DNA from: CAZVBV01 sp964513975
Lineage (GTDB): Bacteria; Patescibacteriota; Gracilibacteria; UBA4473
Assembly: GCA_964513975.1 (NCBI GenBank)
Contig: CAZEON010000031.1
Span: forward strand, 1 to 14,602
Length of the DNA stretch: 14,602 nt
Reading direction: 5' to 3'
Shown: positions 12,305 through 14,602 of the stretch, piece after piece
Numbering within the stretch: position 1 is the stretch's first letter
Layout: each line of letters opens with the position of its first letter
The notes under the pieces: model-generated
Told to the model about the DNA's origin: nothing
Database searches by the model: none
The model's input: only the letters and a program-made list of their open reading frames with translations
Made by a program: the position numbers and the translations under genes

Positions 12305-13624
12305 CTATTGGCTAAACACCTCAATCCGTTCATCCATGATTATATCACTTTTTCGAAAGGGACGTCGGAGAACTATTCCCTCCAACGATGTGCATCGACT
12401 GAGCGCCACGTAGGTTTGCCCATGCGCGAAGCTTCCGCTTCCCAGATCAATGATGACTTTTTCAAAGGTCTTTCCTTGGCTCTTGTGAATGGTAATCGCC
12501 CATGCGAGCTTCAATGGAATCTGAGTAAAGGACCCGATTTGTTCTCGTTTAAAATTCCCACTGTCAAAGACATAGCGTGAGATTTCCCATTTATGAGGAC
12601 GGACTTCAACCTGCGCTCCATCTGTCTTCTCGACGATGAGGAAGGTCTCCATTTTGTCGGTTTCTTCGTTGTAATCTTCACAAATATTCACCACGCGTCC
12701 GATGGTTCCGTTTACCCATTTTCGCTCCGGATCGTTGTAAATAAACATCACCTGTGCACCAACTTTGACCGTAACTTCTTCATCATTGGGCCTGAGATTC
12801 TTCGCAATCTTCCCTGAATTCGTCGCAACAAAGGTCGTCATATTCCCTTTTAATTTTGCCAACTCCACTGCGTTAATAGTGGCTGCATCGGCGTTGGTGG
12901 TCATCAAATGGATGAATTTATCATCCTTGTCAGGGATGAAATCAGCATCGTGCCTTTTATTGAGCATTTCCAAATGATCGTCAGTCATGCAGTTATTCCG
13001 TACGCCGTTGAGCATGTCGATAAAATTATCATCGGTTTGTCGGTATATTTTATCCAGTTGAATGTGTTCGAGATGAAACGCTTCAGATAACAAATCGTTC
13101 GCCCCTTGGAAAACTTTCGCATCAAAAAAATACGGTGAGTCGTACTCGGATAAAAACTTCTCCTTGTCTCTCCATGTCATCACCGGGGGGAGTTGGTACA
13201 GGTCACCAAAAAAGACCATTTGCACGCCTCCGAAGGGGTTGTTGTCGTCTCGGGCTTTGCGCAAAAAAACATCAATCGCGTCGAGCAAGTCGGCCCTGAC
13301 CATTGAGATTTCATCAATCAAAATTGTTTTCAGACTTTTGAATCGTTTGGCTTTTTTCTCATTGATGCGTTTTTCTCGGACCTCATCTAACTCAAATCCA
13401 GGTTTGAGTCCAAAGAACGAATGGATTGTATCGCCATTCACATTGACTGCTGCGACTCCCGTGGGGGCGAGAACGACCATTCTTCGTTTTGAATGGAGTC
13501 GCAAATGTTCCAGTAACGTAGACTTTCCTGTTCCTGCTTTTCCTGTAATGAAAACATTCTTCTCCGTGTCCTGGACAAGGTTGAGCGCTCTGCACGCTTC
13601 GGGGGGAAATATGAGCTCTTTCAT
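12305..13624 (-). CDS. PIF1/RecD-like superfamily 1B DNA helicase
   Basis: From the ATG at 13624 the protein has 439 residues; a TTG at 13660 would add 12 without homology support. Motifs in order: Walker A GKAGTGKS at 28-35, motif Ia APTGVAA at 53-59, Walker B ILIDEISM at 101-108, motif III FFGDLYQLPPV at 138-148, an arginine-containing motif near HIQLDKIYRQ, and motifs V/VI WAITIHKSQGKTFEKVII ... TYVALSRCTS in the C-terminal region. This is the pattern of PIF1-like helicases that unwind DNA 5'-3' using ATP in replication and repair. The size is in range for compact bacterial members and all motifs are intact. It is read away from the permease genes; a palindrome lies directly before its ATG. 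Confidence 0.92.
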   Translation of the reverse strand: MKELIFPPEACRALNLVQDTEKNVFITGKAGTGKSTLLEHLRLHSKRRMVVLAPTGVAAVNVNGDTIHSFFGLKPGFELDEVREKRINEKKAKRFKSLKTILIDEISMVRADLLDAIDVFLRKARDDNNPFGGVQMVFFGDLYQLPPVMTWRDKEKFLSEYDSPYFFDAKVFQGANDLLSEAFHLEHIQLDKIYRQTDDNFIDMLNGVRNNCMTDDHLEMLNKRHDADFIPDKDDKFIHLMTTNADAATINAVELAKLKGNMTTFVATNSGKIAKNLRPNDEEVTVKVGAQVMFIYNDPERKWVNGTIGRVVNICEDYNEETDKMETFLIVEKTDGAQVEVRPHKWEISRYVFDSGNFKREQIGSFTQIPLKLAWAITIHKSQGKTFEKVIIDLGSGSFAHGQTYVALSRCTSLEGIVLRRPFRKSDIIMDERIEVFSQ

Positions 13625-13654
13625 GGATACGTATCCTAGATTACGTATCCTAAT
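13625..13654. repeat. GGATACGTATCC palindromic element before the helicase gene
   Basis: The perfect 12-bp palindrome GGATACGTATCC (13625-13636) touches the helicase ATG, and ACGTATCCTA is repeated directly at 13629 and 13643. On the minus strand the order ATTAGGATACG...TAGGATACGTATCC resembles the layout of the elements at 7824 and 4674 (ATTAGG-stem-TTAG-stem). It may be an operator or a diverged member of that repeat family. GGATACGTATCC also occurs inside tadZ at 6462-6473. Confidence 0.45.
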
Positions 13655-13680
13655 ATCCAAAGAGGAATATTGGTATTTAT

Positions 13681-13708
13681 TTGAAGAAAAATAAATAAGT
13701 TTTAAAGT
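13681..13708 (+). promoter_or_regulatory. Possible promoter of the permease gene pair
   Basis: TTGAAG, a 16-bp spacer and TAAAGT end 9 nt before the ATG at 13718. The -10 match is only 4 of 6 and the region is AT-rich. No Shine-Dalgarno is seen, so a very short leader would again follow. Confidence 0.35.
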
Positions 13709-13717
13709 GCGTCCATA

Positions 13718-14125
13718 ATGAACGTCATAAAGAAAACATGGAAATCTTTGAGAATGACAATTCCAATTTTATTGGGAGTGTTATTGCTTATAGCCTTGTT
13801 ACAAACATTATTTAGTAACGAACAACTATCACTTCTTTTTCGTGGGGATTTATTACCAGATGCTTTTATTGGAGCGTCTCTGGGATCGGTATTTGCAGGA
13901 AATCCGGTGACAAGTTATATCCTGGGAGGAGAATTTTTTAATGCAGGAATAAGCATTATGGCGGTAAGTGCTTTTATTGTTGCATGGGTAACAGTAGGTG
14001 TTGTACAACTTCCTGCAGAAATACTTTTATTAGGGAGGAAGTTCGCTCTTTTGCGTAATTTTCTCAGTTTTTTAAGTGCAATACTCATTGGGATTTGTAC
14101 CTATTTTATTCTTTTAATATGGTAA
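13718..14125 (+). CDS. Permease-like membrane protein, first half
   Basis: The 135-residue protein has membrane segments at about 14-31, 77-97 and 113-134. Between them it carries GASLGSVFAGNPVTSYILGGEF, a G-x-GS--aGNP--SY pattern seen in DUF318/YraQ-like 'permease' proteins, followed by VTVGVVQLPAEILLLGRKFALLRN. At 135 residues it is about half of a normal permease of this type, and a second half follows at once (stop overlaps the next ATG in ATGGTAA). The pair probably forms one transporter; the substrate is unknown. Confidence 0.65.
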   Translation: MNVIKKTWKSLRMTIPILLGVLLLIALLQTLFSNEQLSLLFRGDLLPDAFIGASLGSVFAGNPVTSYILGGEFFNAGISIMAVSAFIVAWVTVGVVQLPAEILLLGRKFALLRNFLSFLSAILIGICTYFILLIW

Positions 14126-14602
14126 ATTTCTTTAAAAATATTTCGAGTGTATGGAAATTCTTTTGGGTTATTTGTGGGATTTATTTAGGTGTTTCGATCT
14201 TTTATCCGGTACTTATACAGGAAAGTTTTGAGCAATTTCTTTTTCTTCTTCAACAAATTTCTTGGAGCTTGGTGTTTGTGATTGTTTTTATGTATCTGTT
14301 TAATGTCTTGATAAGTGAAAAACTTATCAAAAAATATCTTCATGGAAACGTGGGGTGGAAACAGTATTTATTAGTGGCACTCGTTGGAGTGCTTTCTACC
14401 GGTCCTATCTATCTTTGGTTTGCCTATTTATCTCGGATGAAAGAACAAGGATTGGATAATGGGCTTATTTCACTTTTTTTATACAATCGAGCGATTAAAC
14501 TTCCTTTTATTCCGCTTATGATTGAATATTTTTCTGTAAAAATAACAGTTGTTATTGTTGTTTTTATTTTTCTATTTTCTTTTTTAAATGCACTTTTAAT
14601 TC
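14119..14602 (+). CDS. Permease-like membrane protein, second half (cut by window end)
   Basis: ATG at 14119 overlaps the stop of the preceding gene by 7 nt. The 161 codons in the window stay open to the edge. They encode MVNFFKNISSVWKFFWVICG, several membrane segments (about 13-30, 46-65, 85-105 and a last one at 142-160), and the conserved-looking LFLYNRAIKLPFIPLMIEYF, which resembles the NRA-K-P-IP motif of split permease partners. The coupling and matching topology argue for one complex with the 13718 gene. The gene continues beyond the window. Confidence 0.6.
   Translation, partial: MVNFFKNISSVWKFFWVICGIYLGVSIFYPVLIQESFEQFLFLLQQISWSLVFVIVFMYLFNVLISEKLIKKYLHGNVGWKQYLLVALVGVLSTGPIYLWFAYLSRMKEQGLDNGLISLFLYNRAIKLPFIPLMIEYFSVKITVVIVVFIFLFSFLNALLI

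Noticed and set aside
12275..13694. Several plus-strand open frames across the helicase gene
   Set aside because: They lie antisense to a gene with all SF1B helicase motifs and show no recognisable domains.

Overview
The window looks like a piece of a small-genome, moderately AT-rich bacterium, most likely a member of the Patescibacteria / Candidate Phyla Radiation. That is an inference. It rests on a DUF4012 membrane protein next to an O-antigen ligase-like protein, a minimal Tad pilus operon with no secretin gene among its members, many ATGA or TAATG gene overlaps with few Shine-Dalgarno sequences, and many short dispersed palindromic repeats. TGA is a stop codon here: several genes end on a TGA inside an ATGA overlap, so the TGA=Gly code of some related lineages does not apply.

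Layout. (1) 58-3050, minus strand: an O-antigen ligase/polymerase-like membrane protein followed by a DUF4012 protein, coupled by an ATGA overlap, apparently for cell-surface glycan work. (2) 3266-7412, minus strand: a compact Tad/Flp-type secretion operon, cpaB - tadZ-like - tadA ATPase - tadB - tadC, every junction overlapping. Three starts were moved to ATG codons that give canonical overlaps or avoid GTG/TTG. (3) 7481-8230, minus strand: a HAD-family hydrolase remnant without its N-terminal half, and an unrecognised 119-residue protein. (4) 8348-8421, plus strand: tRNA-Trp(CCA) with its own promoter, encoded CCA and a good terminator. (5) 8422-10743: an accessory region I read as two tandem cassettes behind the tRNA. 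Each ends in a copy of the tRNA-Trp 3' end (9750-9769 and 10729-10743) and has the same flank architecture. The first carries a Fic-family protein, the second a HicA-like toxin with an overlapping antitoxin-like gene. No recombinase is in the window. (6) 10820-11602: a secreted HExxH protein gene interrupted by one in-frame TAA. (7) 11712-12017: a YwbE-family gene flanked by inverted copies of a dispersed repeat that also encodes its C-terminal tail. (8) 12305-13624, minus strand: a PIF1/RecD-like helicase. (9) 13718 to the end, plus strand: two overlapping genes for the halves of a permease-like membrane protein, the second cut by the window edge.

The most interesting part is region 5. The two cassettes share a 10-bp inverted repeat with a 14-bp spacer upstream of the cargo, a gapless 52-bp block with 45 identities, a GAACCCGGGTTC palindrome, a tRNA-derived end, and a CACTAATGTGAA motif at the cargo 3' end, while their cargo genes are unrelated. 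This suggests non-autonomous, toxin-type cassettes stacked at a tRNA gene. Two further repeat families are dispersed through the window: a GGCTCCGGAGCC-like palindrome, inserted in frame in tadB, at the HAD breakpoint and, in a diverged form, before the helicase; and a GTCATCCC/GGGATGAC hairpin element.
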